64,000 nucleotides of DNA from Polynucleobacter sinensis (GCF_001595985.1 NZ_LOJJ01000001.1:310001-374000); one strand, 5' to 3'. Numbered from the stretch's first letter, positions 1 to 8,538 are shown. The notes: generated by a model from the letters alone, not told the origin. Numbers and translations: made by a program.

Positions 1-186
1 GCTCAATTCGCTAACTATTTGATTTTGAATGGATAAATAGGATTTCTCCAGCCAAATCAGGGCATTAGCGGGCTGAATGGGGGTTTTAAACGCCCCAGTC
101 AGGTAGGCGGATGCCAATTTTTGTTGTGCGGATACATCACCCAGTCGGGCAGATTGTAGGATTTTTAAGAATTCACGGCTCGCCAT
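1..186 (-). CDS. Sel1/TPR-like repeat protein, N-terminal part (truncated by window edge)
   Basis: Reading leftward from an ATG at 184-186, 62 codons are open to the window edge. The peptide starts MASREFLKILQSARLGD and continues with a helical stretch containing AQQKLASAYLTGAF and NALIWLEKSY. This alternation of A-x-x-x-L-A-x-x-Y and A-x-x-W-x-x-x-A/S resembles Sel1-like (SLR) repeats, which act as protein-interaction scaffolds. No signal peptide is visible. It is divergent from the porin gene, with a 208-base gap between the two starts. No clear Shine-Dalgarno precedes the ATG, and no earlier in-frame ATG was found in the 31 bases checked. Family assignment is tentative because only the N-terminus is present. 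Confidence 0.6.
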   Translation of the reverse strand, partial: MASREFLKILQSARLGDVSAQQKLASAYLTGAFKTPIQPANALIWLEKSYLSIQNQIVSELS

Positions 187-275
187 GTGACAATTTTGAC
201 ATCTAAGGCCATAAAACACCCGAAAAGGATGCCCTTGTTGCCGTGATACAACAAAGAAAACCAAAAAACTGCCTT

Positions 276-302
276 TTGACAAGCAAAAAGAGTTCCTAAA
301 TA
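276..302 (+). promoter_or_regulatory. Candidate sigma-70 promoter of the porin gene
   Basis: A perfect TTGACA lies at 276-281 and a TAAATA hexamer at 297-302, with a 15-bp spacer that is shorter than ideal. A 17-bp spacer would give the poorer AATACC at 299-304. About 90 bases of leader would follow before the ATG at 395. The -35 match is clear; the choice of -10 is uncertain. Confidence 0.4.
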
Positions 303-394
303 CCCTTACCCCCAGTCTAGCTGGGCAAAACAAGCAAAATTCATAGGTCCCAGTTTTATTCGGGCATTACTTTCAATTTATGGAGATTTAAAGA

Positions 395-1588
395 ATGAAA
401 AAATCGCTATTCGCAGTTGCAGCGGTAACAGCTTTTGCTGGTGCTGCTCAAGCTCAGTCATCAGTGACTGTTTACGGTATTTTGGACGCTGGTTTCTCAG
501 GTAAATCAACATCTACACCTACATCAGCTTCAGGTGGTGTTAACAAGACAACTACAACCAAGTTTGGTGATAGCTATGAGCAGTCAAGCCGCTTAGGCTT
601 TAAAGGTCAAGAAGACCTCGGTGGTGGTTTGTCAGCTGTTTTCACAATTGAAACAGGTTTGAACAATACATCAACTACATTCTCTTCGATGAACAATCGT
701 CAGTCTTTTGTTGGTTTGAACAAAAAAGGTCTTGGTCAAGCTGCTATCGGTACACAGTACACTCCAGTTCACATTGCGTTTGCTGCTACTGACCCAGGTC
801 AAAACAACAATACCGTTGGTAACGTAGTACGCCCTCAAGCTGGTACAGACGGTGGTCAGTCTACGGCTTCTTCTGCTTACACAATTAGCACAACCAATAC
901 ATTGACAGCGCAAAGCGATTCTTTCGCTGGTTTCAAATTCAATGCTCAGTACACACAAAACGGTGTAGATGCAACACAACGTGGTAACCAAACTACTGTT
1001 GCAACAAACGGTGGTAACACTAACTTCACTGGTTGGGGTTTGGGTGCTAACTACACATGGAATAAATTGTTTGCAACCCTTGCTTATCAGTCATTCAAGA
1101 TCGAGGCTAATAACGCTGCAACATTGACTCCAACAGCTGCTTCAGTTGGAAGCCCTGGTACAACTTGGTCTGAGGCTTCATTGCCAAACACTACGGATCG
1201 TCAGTGGTATGCTGGTGTTACATATGATTTCGGTATCTTGAAGGCATACGCTAACTACATCAACCGTAAGGCAACTTCTGGTTTGAATTCTAACCAGTAT
1301 GCTAGCCGTACTGCCGAGCAGATCGGTGTTCGTAGCTTCATTACTCCAACAATCGAAGCTTGGGGTTCAGCTGGTTTAGGTCGCTACAGTGCTTTTGGCG
1401 AAGGTCAGCCAACAGTTAACTTTAATGCTTGGCAGTTGGGTTCTAACTACTGGTTGAGCAAGCGTACAAACTTGTATGCAATCTATGGCCAGACTTTGAC
1501 ATCAAGCGCATCTGCAGCTTATAACGTTAATGCTGGTGGTGGTGCTAAGGCTAGCCAGTATGCAATGGGCGTTCGCCACACTTTCTAA
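395..1588 (+). CDS. General porin (Gram-negative outer membrane porin, Burkholderia type)
   Basis: A 397-residue outer-membrane porin. Residues 1-21 form a Sec signal peptide ending AQA before Q. The mature part opens with SSVTVYGILDAGF, the first beta strand typical of the betaproteobacterial OmpC-like porins. It continues with the SRLGFKGQEDLGGGLSAVF segment and ends in ...YAMGVRHTF, a C-terminal Phe as needed for BamA recognition. Trimeric 16-strand barrels of this family admit small hydrophilic solutes. Codon use is strikingly uniform (GGT, GCT, AAC, ACA), unlike the neighbouring genes, as expected for a very highly expressed protein. GGAG at 382-385 is the ribosome site. The gene is monocistronic, with a strong terminator at 1643-1673. 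The specific solute cannot be told from sequence. Confidence 0.95.
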   Translation: MKKSLFAVAAVTAFAGAAQAQSSVTVYGILDAGFSGKSTSTPTSASGGVNKTTTTKFGDSYEQSSRLGFKGQEDLGGGLSAVFTIETGLNNTSTTFSSMNNRQSFVGLNKKGLGQAAIGTQYTPVHIAFAATDPGQNNNTVGNVVRPQAGTDGGQSTASSAYTISTTNTLTAQSDSFAGFKFNAQYTQNGVDATQRGNQTTVATNGGNTNFTGWGLGANYTWNKLFATLAYQSFKIEANNAATLTPTAASVGSPGTTWSEASLPNTTDRQWYAGVTYDFGILKAYANYINRKATSGLNSNQYASRTAEQIGVRSFITPTIEAWGSAGLGRYSAFGEGQPTVNFNAWQLGSNYWLSKRTNLYAIYGQTLTSSASAAYNVNAGGGAKASQYAMGVRHTF

Positions 1589-1642
1589 TTGGATGCTAGC
1601 TTAGCTAGTTGATAATTTTTAAGTAGTTGCAAAGTTGTAATG

Positions 1643-1673
1643 AACCCACTGTGGTAACACAGTGGGTTTTTTC
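1643..1673 (+). terminator. Rho-independent terminator of the porin gene
   Basis: A perfect 11-bp stem, AACCCACTGTG at 1643-1653 and CACAGTGGGTT at 1658-1668, closes a GTAA tetraloop and runs into TTTTTT. It lies 55 bases after the porin stop and nothing else is nearby, so it ends the porin transcript. Confidence 0.93.
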
Positions 1674-1805
1674 TTTGCTGGAATATTGGTTTATTCTGAA
1701 AATCACCAATCTTGTTTGTTTCGATTGGAGGAGTGATCAGTCTTGGAGTAAATAAAATAGAGAGTAAATGATCTATGGTTTGGCATTTAGAAGGCGCTCA
1801 ATACG

Positions 1806-3995
1806 GTGCTTAAATCACTATTAGGGCAAGCAAGTCTTAGCTTGAAAAATGGCAATGCTAAAGAGGCAACTGCGATTCTTCAAAAGGCTATTTATTTACA
1901 CCCTAGCTCCTATGAGCCACACTATAAGCTTGGCATGCTGTATGCAAGGGCGGGTCAACTTGATTTTGCAATTGAGAGTTTGCAAAAAGCAATTGCTATA
2001 AATGATAAAAATTCAGAGGTGTATTACAACCTCGGTTTAATTCTATCAATGGATGAGCAGTATGAGGCTGCCCTTCATGCCTATGAGAAGGCTCTAGATT
2101 TAGCGCCTTCTGATATTGAGGCGCAAATTAATATGGCTGGGGTTTTGAATAACTTAGGTCGATATCAAGAAAGTTTGGACGTTTCACAAAATGTGATCTC
2201 CAGGAATTCGAGTTATGCGCAAGCATGGTTTAACCAAGCTAGCTCGCAAAAGCAATTGTATTTATTGGAGGATGCCTTAAGGTCCTATGAAGGCTGTTTA
2301 CAGTTGAGTCCTGCTTATGCTGAGGCCTGGGCTGCAAAAGGAATTTTATTGGATGCAATGAATAGGCCCAAAGAGGCAATCCTTGCATTTAATCAAGCTT
2401 TAGTAATCAGGCCTAATTTTTATGAGGCCTGGAAAAATAGGGCGGATACATTTTATTCAGCCTTGGCACTTGATAGCGCCATCGAAGATTACCGTAGAGC
2501 AATCAGCTTAAGTCCAAACTTTATAGATGCTTGGAGTAGCTTAGGAAATGCCCTTCAAGATCAAGGTAATTATCTGGAGTCGATTAAGGCATTCGACAAG
2601 GTGTTGCAATTAAATGCCCATCATGACTTTGCATTAGGATCTCATGCCTTTCTTAAGCGAAATGTGTGTGATTGGAATGATGTCAAAACCGAGATGGATA
2701 AGATAGTGCAAGCAGTTAATGGCGATCAACTTGTTATCCACCCATTTTATCTTTTGGCTATGAGCGACGATGAAGCCAAGGTTCTTGATGTAGCTCGGAC
2801 ATGGGTCGGCGCTAAACATGTATTAAAAGATGGGCTTCCCGAAATTTCTTCAAGGACCAAGAGGAGCCGTATACGGCTTGGATATTTCTCAGCTGATTTT
2901 CGTCTGCATGCAGTGGCTCATTTAATTGTTGGGCTTTTAGAGTCCCATGACAAATCTCAATTTGAAGTTTTTGGTTTTGCCTTTGGTCCGAATGCGCAAG
3001 ATGGAATGAATGTAAGAATATCTTCAGCCTTCGATCGCTTCATTGACATACGGGAAATGTCGGATAAGGACGTAGCGCTTTTGGCTAGAGAGCTTGAAAT
3101 CGATATTGCTGTGGATCTCACGGGCCTGACTCAACATAATCGACCCGAAATATTCATGCATAGAGCAGCGCCAATACAAATCAATTACTTGGGCTATCCA
3201 GGATCTGTTGGGTACAAAGAGATGGATTATTTGATGGCCGATAAGGTGGTGATTCCTCCAGAACATCGGCAGAACTATCTTGAAAAGATTGTTTATTTAC
3301 CAGATACCTACCAGGCAAATGATTCCAAAAGGGAGATTGCAAATCGTGCTTTCGCTCGGCAGGATTTTGGATTGCCGCATAAGGGTTTTGTATTTTGTTG
3401 CTTTAATAATCTTTACAAAATTACACCAACCTCTTTTGATAGTTGGATGAGAATTTTAGGGCGAGTAGAAGGTTCTGTCCTTTGGTTATTAGACGGCAAT
3501 CCTACTGCTGTGAATAATCTAAAAAAAGAGGCCATGAAAAGAGGCATTAATTCATCCCGCCTGGTATTCGCTCCAAGGGCAGAGTTAGCAGAGCATCTCG
3601 CACGCCATTGTTTGGCGGATTTGTTTATTGATTCCTTGCCTTATGGTGCGCACACTACCGCAAGCGATGCGCTATGGGCTGGTTTGCCAGTGCTGACCTG
3701 TTTAGGTAAGACATTTGTAGGCAGGGTTGCGGCATCGCTACTTCATGCAATGAGTATGCCGGAATTAGCTGCTCAAAATATTGAGGATTTTGAGAATATG
3801 GCAGTTGAATTGGCGCTAAATCCAGAGCAACTACAGTTGTTAAAAGATAAGCTGCACAAAAATAGACTCACCACCCCATTGTTTGATACAAAACTATTTG
3901 CTCAAAATATTGAGCGGGCATATTGCAAAATGATGGAGAGGCATCTCTTAGGATTACCCCCCGATCATTTAGATATTGAGTCAGCTAATCGCTAG
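1806..3995 (+). CDS. TPR-containing O-GlcNAc transferase family protein (SPINDLY/OGT-like, GT41)
   Basis: A 729-residue predicted cytoplasmic glycosyltransferase. Residues 1 to about 275 are roughly eight tetratricopeptide repeats (for example A-x-x-W-x-N-x-A..Y-x-x-A-L..P). From about 285 to 715 comes the OGT/GT41 catalytic region: RLGYFSADFR, the H-x-x-x-H pair at 368 and 372, AAPIQINYLGYPGS, FCCFNNLYKITP, and SLPYGAHTTASDALWAGLPV. Known members transfer GlcNAc from UDP-GlcNAc, or fucose in plant SPINDLY, to Ser/Thr of proteins; the substrate here is unknown. The start is GTG, because an in-frame TAG lies at 1788-1790 and no in-frame ATG occurs before residue 44. AAGG sits 11 bases upstream. 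It lies alone between the porin terminator and convergent mscL. Confidence 0.88.
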   Translation: MLKSLLGQASLSLKNGNAKEATAILQKAIYLHPSSYEPHYKLGMLYARAGQLDFAIESLQKAIAINDKNSEVYYNLGLILSMDEQYEAALHAYEKALDLAPSDIEAQINMAGVLNNLGRYQESLDVSQNVISRNSSYAQAWFNQASSQKQLYLLEDALRSYEGCLQLSPAYAEAWAAKGILLDAMNRPKEAILAFNQALVIRPNFYEAWKNRADTFYSALALDSAIEDYRRAISLSPNFIDAWSSLGNALQDQGNYLESIKAFDKVLQLNAHHDFALGSHAFLKRNVCDWNDVKTEMDKIVQAVNGDQLVIHPFYLLAMSDDEAKVLDVARTWVGAKHVLKDGLPEISSRTKRSRIRLGYFSADFRLHAVAHLIVGLLESHDKSQFEVFGFAFGPNAQDGMNVRISSAFDRFIDIREMSDKDVALLARELEIDIAVDLTGLTQHNRPEIFMHRAAPIQINYLGYPGSVGYKEMDYLMADKVVIPPEHRQNYLEKIVYLPDTYQANDSKREIANRAFARQDFGLPHKGFVFCCFNNLYKITPTSFDSWMRILGRVEGSVLWLLDGNPTAVNNLKKEAMKRGINSSRLVFAPRAELAEHLARHCLADLFIDSLPYGAHTTASDALWAGLPVLTCLGKTFVGRVAASLLHAMSMPELAAQNIEDFENMAVELALNPEQLQLLKDKLHKNRLTTPLFDTKLFAQNIERAYCKMMERHLLGLPPDHLDIESANR

Positions 3996-4018
3996 TCTCG
4001 GTTGAGAATTATTTTTTT
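3996..4018 (+). terminator. Weak possible terminator between the OGT-like gene and mscL
   Basis: TCTC-GGTT-GAGA forms a 4-bp stem at 3996-4007, followed by ATTATTTTTTT. The T-run is good but the stem is very short. It starts immediately after the OGT-like stop codon, and its T-run overlaps the end of mscL. Confidence 0.3.
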
Positions 4019-4431
4019 AAGCTGTCTCTAATTTCTCGAAGCAAGACAGTGTCTTCTGGTGTGGGTGGAGCTGGTGGGGCATCTATCGTGCGAACTTTAT
4101 TGACAATCTTGACCATTTGAAAAATGACAAATGCCAGCAAAATAAAGTTGATTGAGATAGTGATGAAATTGCCATAAGCAAAAATTGGTACCCCAGCCTT
4201 TTTGAGTGCGTCAAAAGTGCGTGGAACCCCCTCTGGAACCCTCCCCAGAACAAGAAAGAGGTTGGTAAAGTCAATGTGACCACCTAAAAGGGTTGAAATG
4301 ACCGGCATCACAATGTCATTTACCAAGGAGTCGACGATTTTCCCGAAAGCCCCGCCAATAATCACACCAACCGCTAAATCAATAACATTTCCCTTGACTG
4401 CGAAGTCCCGAAATTCCTTTAAAACAGCCAT
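4009..4431 (-). CDS. mscL: Large-conductance mechanosensitive channel MscL
   Basis: A 140-residue inner-membrane channel that opens under high membrane tension and releases solutes during hypo-osmotic shock, useful to a freshwater organism. The N-terminus [23 protein letters not shown] matches the amphipathic S1 helix and the pore-lining first membrane helix (about 16-45), including the conserved [15 protein letters not shown] second membrane helix spans about 87-107. The tail ends in a charged helix, [12 protein letters not shown]. Length is normal for the family. It is convergent with the OGT-like gene and divergent from petA, sharing a 137-base upstream region. Confidence 0.97.
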   Translation of the reverse strand: MAVLKEFRDFAVKGNVIDLAVGVIIGGAFGKIVDSLVNDIVMPVISTLLGGHIDFTNLFLVLGRVPEGVPRTFDALKKAGVPIFAYGNFITISINFILLAFVIFQMVKIVNKVRTIDAPPAPPTPEDTVLLREIRDSLKK

Positions 4432-4457
4432 AAATACCTTTCTTTTCTATTAGATTG

Positions 4458-4476
4458 AGATTAACTCAAGATTAAC
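4458..4476. repeat. Direct repeat AGATTAAC x2 in the mscL/petA divergent region
   Basis: AGATTAAC occurs at 4458-4465 and again at 4469-4476, an 11-bp period that puts both copies on one face of the helix. It lies just upstream of the presumed petA promoter. It could be an activator site, but no factor can be named. Confidence 0.4.
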
Positions 4477-4488
4477 CCCATAACTTTC

Positions 4489-4516
4489 TTGCATACCCTA
4501 CTTTTTACTTTAAAAT
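4489..4516 (+). promoter_or_regulatory. Candidate promoter of petABC
   Basis: TTGCAT at 4489-4494 and TAAAAT at 4511-4516 are separated by 16 bp, a reasonable sigma-70 match. About 45 bases of leader would follow before the petA ATG at 4569. AAGGAA about 10 bases before the ATG is the ribosome site. Confidence 0.5.
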
Positions 4517-4568
4517 CTTACCTTTAAGCAATTTCCACCCATAAATGCTCTTCCAAGGAATTTTGTAA

Positions 4569-5171
4569 ATGAGTGACAAGCCCTGTATGGACAAGGATCG
4601 TCGTAATTGGTTGATCGCTACTTCAGCGGTTGGCGGCGTTGGTGCTGCCGCAGCCCTTTACCCTTTTGTTGATAGCTTTGAGCCTTCCGAGCGCGCTAAG
4701 GCGGCTGGAGCAGCTGTTGAGATCGATATCGCCGGTATGCAGCCAGATGAGATGAGAATGGTTGAGTGGCGCGGCAAACCAGTTTGGGTAGTGCGTCGCA
4801 CTCCAGAGCAAGTGGCTGAGCTCTCCAAAATTGACTCAGAGCTTGCAGACCCTGATTCTTTAAGGGATCCAGCCCAGTTCACCCCTCCATACGCCCAGAA
4901 TCAATGGCGCTCAATCAAGCCTGAATACCTCGTAGTAGTTGGGATTTGTACGCATTTGGGTTGCTCACCCACGGCAAAATTTGAGGCAGGTCCACAGCCA
5001 TCTTTGCCCAACACTTGGCCAGGTGGCTTCCTTTGCCCATGCCATGGTTCTACATTTGACATGGCCGGCCGAGTATTTAAGAACAAACCAGCCCCAGATA
5101 ACCTTGAAGTGCCGCCACATATGTATTTGAGCGATACCAAGATTCTGATTGGCGACGATAAGAAGGCCTAA
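4569..5171 (+). CDS. petA: Ubiquinol-cytochrome c reductase, Rieske iron-sulfur subunit
   Basis: A 200-residue subunit of respiratory complex III carrying the [2Fe-2S] cluster that takes the first electron from ubiquinol. The N-terminus has RRNWLIATSAVGGVG, a twin-Arg-like uncleaved signal anchor (about 11-33). Cluster ligands are visible in CTHLGC (127-132) and CPCHGS (156-161), followed by the conserved GRVFKNKPAPDNLEVPP. It opens the petA-petB-petC operon, with 10 bases to petB. Confidence 0.97.
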   Translation: MSDKPCMDKDRRNWLIATSAVGGVGAAAALYPFVDSFEPSERAKAAGAAVEIDIAGMQPDEMRMVEWRGKPVWVVRRTPEQVAELSKIDSELADPDSLRDPAQFTPPYAQNQWRSIKPEYLVVVGICTHLGCSPTAKFEAGPQPSLPNTWPGGFLCPCHGSTFDMAGRVFKNKPAPDNLEVPPHMYLSDTKILIGDDKKA

Positions 5172-5181
5172 GGAGAGATAA

Positions 5182-6582
5182 ATGGCATTTCACGAAAAAG
5201 AAGTTCCGGCAGACGCTCCTGTAGCCCAGAAGGTTCTGGCTTGGGTTGACTCCCGTTTCCCCCTGACATCCTCGATTAAAGCCCATTTAACCGAGTATTA
5301 CGCTCCTAAAAACCTCAATTTTTGGTACTTTTTTGGCTCTTTAGCGATCGTTGTATTGGCTTTGCAGATCATCACCGGCATTTTCTTGGTAATGAACTAT
5401 AAGCCTGATGCAGCCAAGGCTTTTGAGTCCGTTGAGTACATCATGCGCGAAGTGCCTTGGGGCTGGTTGATTCGCTATTTGCACTCTACTGGTGCCTCGA
5501 TGTTCTTCGTGGTGGTGTATTTACACATGTTCCGTGGATTAATCTACGGTTCATATCGTAAGCCACGTGAATTGATTTGGATCTTCGGTTGCGCGATTTT
5601 CTTGTGCCTGATGGGCGAGGCTTTCTTCGGATACTTGCTCCCATGGGGTCAAATGTCTTACTGGGGTGCTCAAGTAATCGTTAATTTGTTCTCAGCAATC
5701 CCATTCATTGGTCCAGACCTCTCATTATGGTTGCGTGGCGACTATGTTGTAGGCGATGCCACCCTCAATCGTTTCTTCGCATTCCATGTCATTGCGATTC
5801 CATTGGTATTGATTGGCTTGGTTGCTGCTCACATCATTGCCTTGCATGAGGTTGGCTCAAACAACCCAGATGGTGTTGAAATCAAAGAAAATTTAGACGC
5901 TAGCGGCAAGCCCGTTGATGGCATTCCATTCCATCCTTACTACACCGTTCACGATGTATTTGGATTAGGCGTGTTCTTGATGGTTTTTGCTTGCATCGTC
6001 TTCTTTGCTCCTGAGATGGGCGGATACTTCTTGGAAGCAAACAACTTTGTTCCTGCTGATCCATTGCAAACGCCTCCGCACATTGCCCCAGTTTGGTACT
6101 TCACGCCGTTCTATTCAATGTTGCGTGCAACAACTACCAATTTCTTATTACCACTATGGATTTTCTTGGCGGTAATTTTGGGGATGTTCGCACTGAAATC
6201 CAAAGATCTCAAAGTTAAAGGCGCATGCGCAGCGATTGCGCTTGTCTTAGCTGCTGGCTTCTATGCATTTGATGCGAAATTCTGGGGTGTTGTGATTATG
6301 GGTGGCTCAGTAGTCATCATGTTCTTCTTGCCTTGGTTGGATCATTCACCAGTGAAATCGATTCGCTATCGCCCACAATTCCATAAATATATTTATGGGG
6401 TTTTTGTGATTAGCTTTGTGATTTTGGGTTACTTGGGAATTGAGCCGCCATCACCAGTTTTTGAAAAGATTTCTCAGATTTGCACGATTTATTATCTGGG
6501 CTTCTTCCTGGCAATGCCGTTTTGGAGCACGCTTGGTACTTTCAAGCCAGTTCCAACACGCGTTACTTTTAAGTCCCATTAA
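5182..6582 (+). CDS. petB: Cytochrome b of the bc1 complex
   Basis: A 466-residue membrane core subunit of complex III, with two b hemes and the quinol oxidation and quinone reduction sites. Heme ligand pairs are visible at H101/H115 and H202/H217 on helices II and IV. At the quinol-oxidising site the usual PEWY reads PVWY (303-306, in HIAPVWYFTPFYSMLR), a variant known from some proteobacteria such as Rubrivivax. About 70 C-terminal residues after the eighth helix add further hydrophobic segments, giving a long form typical of the group. AAGGAGAG precedes the ATG closely. Second gene of petABC. Confidence 0.97.
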   Translation: MAFHEKEVPADAPVAQKVLAWVDSRFPLTSSIKAHLTEYYAPKNLNFWYFFGSLAIVVLALQIITGIFLVMNYKPDAAKAFESVEYIMREVPWGWLIRYLHSTGASMFFVVVYLHMFRGLIYGSYRKPRELIWIFGCAIFLCLMGEAFFGYLLPWGQMSYWGAQVIVNLFSAIPFIGPDLSLWLRGDYVVGDATLNRFFAFHVIAIPLVLIGLVAAHIIALHEVGSNNPDGVEIKENLDASGKPVDGIPFHPYYTVHDVFGLGVFLMVFACIVFFAPEMGGYFLEANNFVPADPLQTPPHIAPVWYFTPFYSMLRATTTNFLLPLWIFLAVILGMFALKSKDLKVKGACAAIALVLAAGFYAFDAKFWGVVIMGGSVVIMFFLPWLDHSPVKSIRYRPQFHKYIYGVFVISFVILGYLGIEPPSPVFEKISQICTIYYLGFFLAMPFWSTLGTFKPVPTRVTFKSH

Positions 6583-6623
6583 TTTACGCCTGAGATATTG
6601 GCAAAGAGAAATTAGGAACTAGT

Positions 6624-7397
6624 ATGAAACGAATTCTGCAAACTTTGATGGGCGCCTGCCAGGCTACAGTTTTGGTTGCTGCCCTTGGTTTTAGTTTGAT
6701 TGCTAACGCTAACGAAGGCGGCTTTCCATTAGATAAAGCACCTGATCGCGTTAGTAGCAATGCATCGCTGCAAAATGGTGCAAAGTTATTTGTGAACTAT
6801 TGCTTAAACTGCCATGCAGCTTCGAGTATGCGTTACAACCGTTTACGTGATATTGGCCTCACCGATCAGCAAATCAAAGACAACTTGATTTTGAATGATG
6901 CAAAAGTTGGTGATCTCATGACGATCTCAATGACGCCAAAAGAAGGCAAGGCATTCTTTGGAAAAAATCCTCCAGACTTATCGGTTGAGGCTCGTGCGCG
7001 TGGAACGGATTGGTTGTATACCTACTTCCGCACTTTTTACAAAGATGATGCAACGCAAACCGGTTGGAATAACTTGGTCTATCCAAACGTAGGTATGCCG
7101 CATGTTCTTTGGCAGTTACAAGGTGAGCGTGCTGCAAAGTTTGAGGAGCGCAAAGATCCACATGATGAGAGTCGGACAGAAAAAGTATTTGTTGGTTTCG
7201 AGCAATTGACTCCGGGAACTATGAAGCCGCAAGAGTACGACGACAATATCGCTGACTTAGTTGCCTTTATGTCTTGGATGGCTGAGCCAGTTCAACTCGA
7301 GCGTAAGCGTCTAGGAGTTGTAGTGTTGATTTTCTTGGCAATCTTCACTCTACTGGCCTGGCGTTTGAATAAGGCTTACTGGAAAGATATTCACTAA
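6624..7397 (+). CDS. petC: Cytochrome c1 of the bc1 complex
   Basis: A 257-residue periplasm-facing c-type cytochrome that passes electrons from the Rieske cluster to soluble cytochrome c. A signal peptide covers about residues 1-29 (ending ANAN). The heme site is C60-L-N-C63-H64, with the conserved RYNRL following. GMPHVLWQLQG, with a Met candidate sixth ligand region, is visible in the middle. A C-terminal anchor helix spans about 236-252, followed by NKAYWKDIH. It is the last petABC gene, and a 79-base gap separates it from sspA. Confidence 0.96.
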   Translation: MKRILQTLMGACQATVLVAALGFSLIANANEGGFPLDKAPDRVSSNASLQNGAKLFVNYCLNCHAASSMRYNRLRDIGLTDQQIKDNLILNDAKVGDLMTISMTPKEGKAFFGKNPPDLSVEARARGTDWLYTYFRTFYKDDATQTGWNNLVYPNVGMPHVLWQLQGERAAKFEERKDPHDESRTEKVFVGFEQLTPGTMKPQEYDDNIADLVAFMSWMAEPVQLERKRLGVVVLIFLAIFTLLAWRLNKAYWKDIH

Positions 7398-7476
7398 GCC
7401 AAAGTTGTAATGGATTTAAAGTCGCATTTGTTTGTGCGTTTGTTGTATTGATGTAGAAATTTAAGGAAATAAATTT

Positions 7477-8088
7477 ATGATGGTGTTGTACTCGGGCACT
7501 AACTGCCCATTCTCGCAACGCTGCCGTTTGGTGCTTTTCGAAAAAGGCATGGATTTTGAGATCCGTGATGTGGACTTGTTTAACAAGCCGGAAGACATCT
7601 CGGTAATGAACCCTTACGGTCAGGTACCAATTTTGGTTGAGCGCGATTTGATTTTGTATGAGTCAAATATCATTAATGAATATATTGATGAGCGCTTTCC
7701 GCACCCACAACTGATGCCGCCAGACCCAGTGGCACGCGCACGCGCAAGACTCTTCCTCTTTAATTTTGAAAAAGAGTTATTCGTACACGTAGCGGCTTTA
7801 GAGAATGAAAAAGGCAAAGCTGCCGAGAAGGTTCATGAAAAAGCGCGTTTAGCGATTCGTGATCGCTTGACTCAGCTCGCCCCAATTTTTGTAAAGAACA
7901 AGTACATGTTGGGCGAAGAGTTCTCTATGCTTGATGTAGCCATTGCTCCTTTATTGTGGCGCTTGGAGCATTACGGTATTGATCTCTCTCGTAATGCTGC
8001 TGCTTTGTTGAAATACGCCGAGCGTATTTTCAGTAGGCCTGCTTACATTGAAGCGCTAACACCTTCAGAAAAGGTAATGCGCCGCTAA
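7477..8088 (+). CDS. sspA: Stringent starvation protein A (GST-fold RNA polymerase-associated factor)
   Basis: A 203-residue protein with a thioredoxin-like N-terminal half (LYSGTNCPFSQRCRLVLFEKGMDF; NPYGQVPILVERDLILYESNIINEYID) and a helical C-terminal half, the glutathione-S-transferase fold of SspA. Family members bind RNA polymerase under starvation rather than acting as transferases. It is followed by sspB, 30 bases downstream, the usual pairing. AAGGA lies about 9 bases before the first ATG; an ATG one codon later is equally possible. Its place directly after petABC is typical of betaproteobacteria. Confidence 0.93.
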   Translation: MMVLYSGTNCPFSQRCRLVLFEKGMDFEIRDVDLFNKPEDISVMNPYGQVPILVERDLILYESNIINEYIDERFPHPQLMPPDPVARARARLFLFNFEKELFVHVAALENEKGKAAEKVHEKARLAIRDRLTQLAPIFVKNKYMLGEEFSMLDVAIAPLLWRLEHYGIDLSRNAAALLKYAERIFSRPAYIEALTPSEKVMRR

Positions 8089-8118
8089 GCGGTTCATTAC
8101 TCAGGCGGCTTCTTCCGC

Positions 8119-8520
8119 ATGTCTGATATTCCAAGCAATAAACCTTACCTAATCCGTGCGCTGCATCAGTGGTGTACGGATTTTGGTTTTACCCCCTTTA
8201 TTGCTGTTTTCGTCGATGAAAACGTTGAGGTGCCTATGGAGTTTGTTAAGAACGATGAAATTGTTCTTAATCTATCTCTTGAGGCATGTCATCAGCTTAA
8301 TTTAGAGAATGACTGCATTAGTTTTCAGGCTAGATTTGGGGGATTCCCCAGAAAAATCATGGTTCCGGTGAGCCATGTACTTGCTATCTATGCTCGAGAG
8401 AATGGTCAGGGCATGTCATTTCCCTTTGATGCTGGTAGGGCTAATAAGCCCAAAGAGCAGAGCCCTGAAGGGCCTGAACAAGCCAAGGCCAGCAGACCTG
8501 CCTTAACGATTGTGAAATAG
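8119..8520 (+). CDS. sspB: ClpXP protease specificity-enhancing factor SspB
   Basis: A 133-residue adaptor that tethers ssrA-tagged and other substrates to ClpXP. The N-terminal folded part (SNKPYLIRALHQWCTDFGFTPFIAVFV, then NDEIVLNLSLEACHQL and FGGFPRKIMVPVSHVLAIYARENGQGM) matches the substrate-binding domain. A flexible tail ends in RPALTIVK, equivalent to the short hydrophobic ClpX-docking peptide. It is cotranscribed with sspA, and tRNA-Thr starts 18 bases after its stop. Confidence 0.94.
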   Translation: MSDIPSNKPYLIRALHQWCTDFGFTPFIAVFVDENVEVPMEFVKNDEIVLNLSLEACHQLNLENDCISFQARFGGFPRKIMVPVSHVLAIYARENGQGMSFPFDAGRANKPKEQSPEGPEQAKASRPALTIVK

Positions 8521-8522
8521 GT

Positions 8523-8528
8523 TAGAAT
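8523..8528 (+). promoter_or_regulatory. Candidate -10 element of tRNA-Thr
   Basis: TAGAAT at 8523-8528 lies 10 bases before the tRNA 5' end, the right distance for a -10 element. No good -35 is visible at the expected position inside the end of sspB, so the tRNA may also be made by read-through from sspAB. Confidence 0.3.
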
Positions 8529-8538
8529 ATTAACCGTT

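Noticed and set aside
671..991. 106-codon minus-strand frame opposite the porin gene
   Set aside because: Cys/Ser/Thr-rich antisense product of the porin's biased codons; no signal of a real protein.
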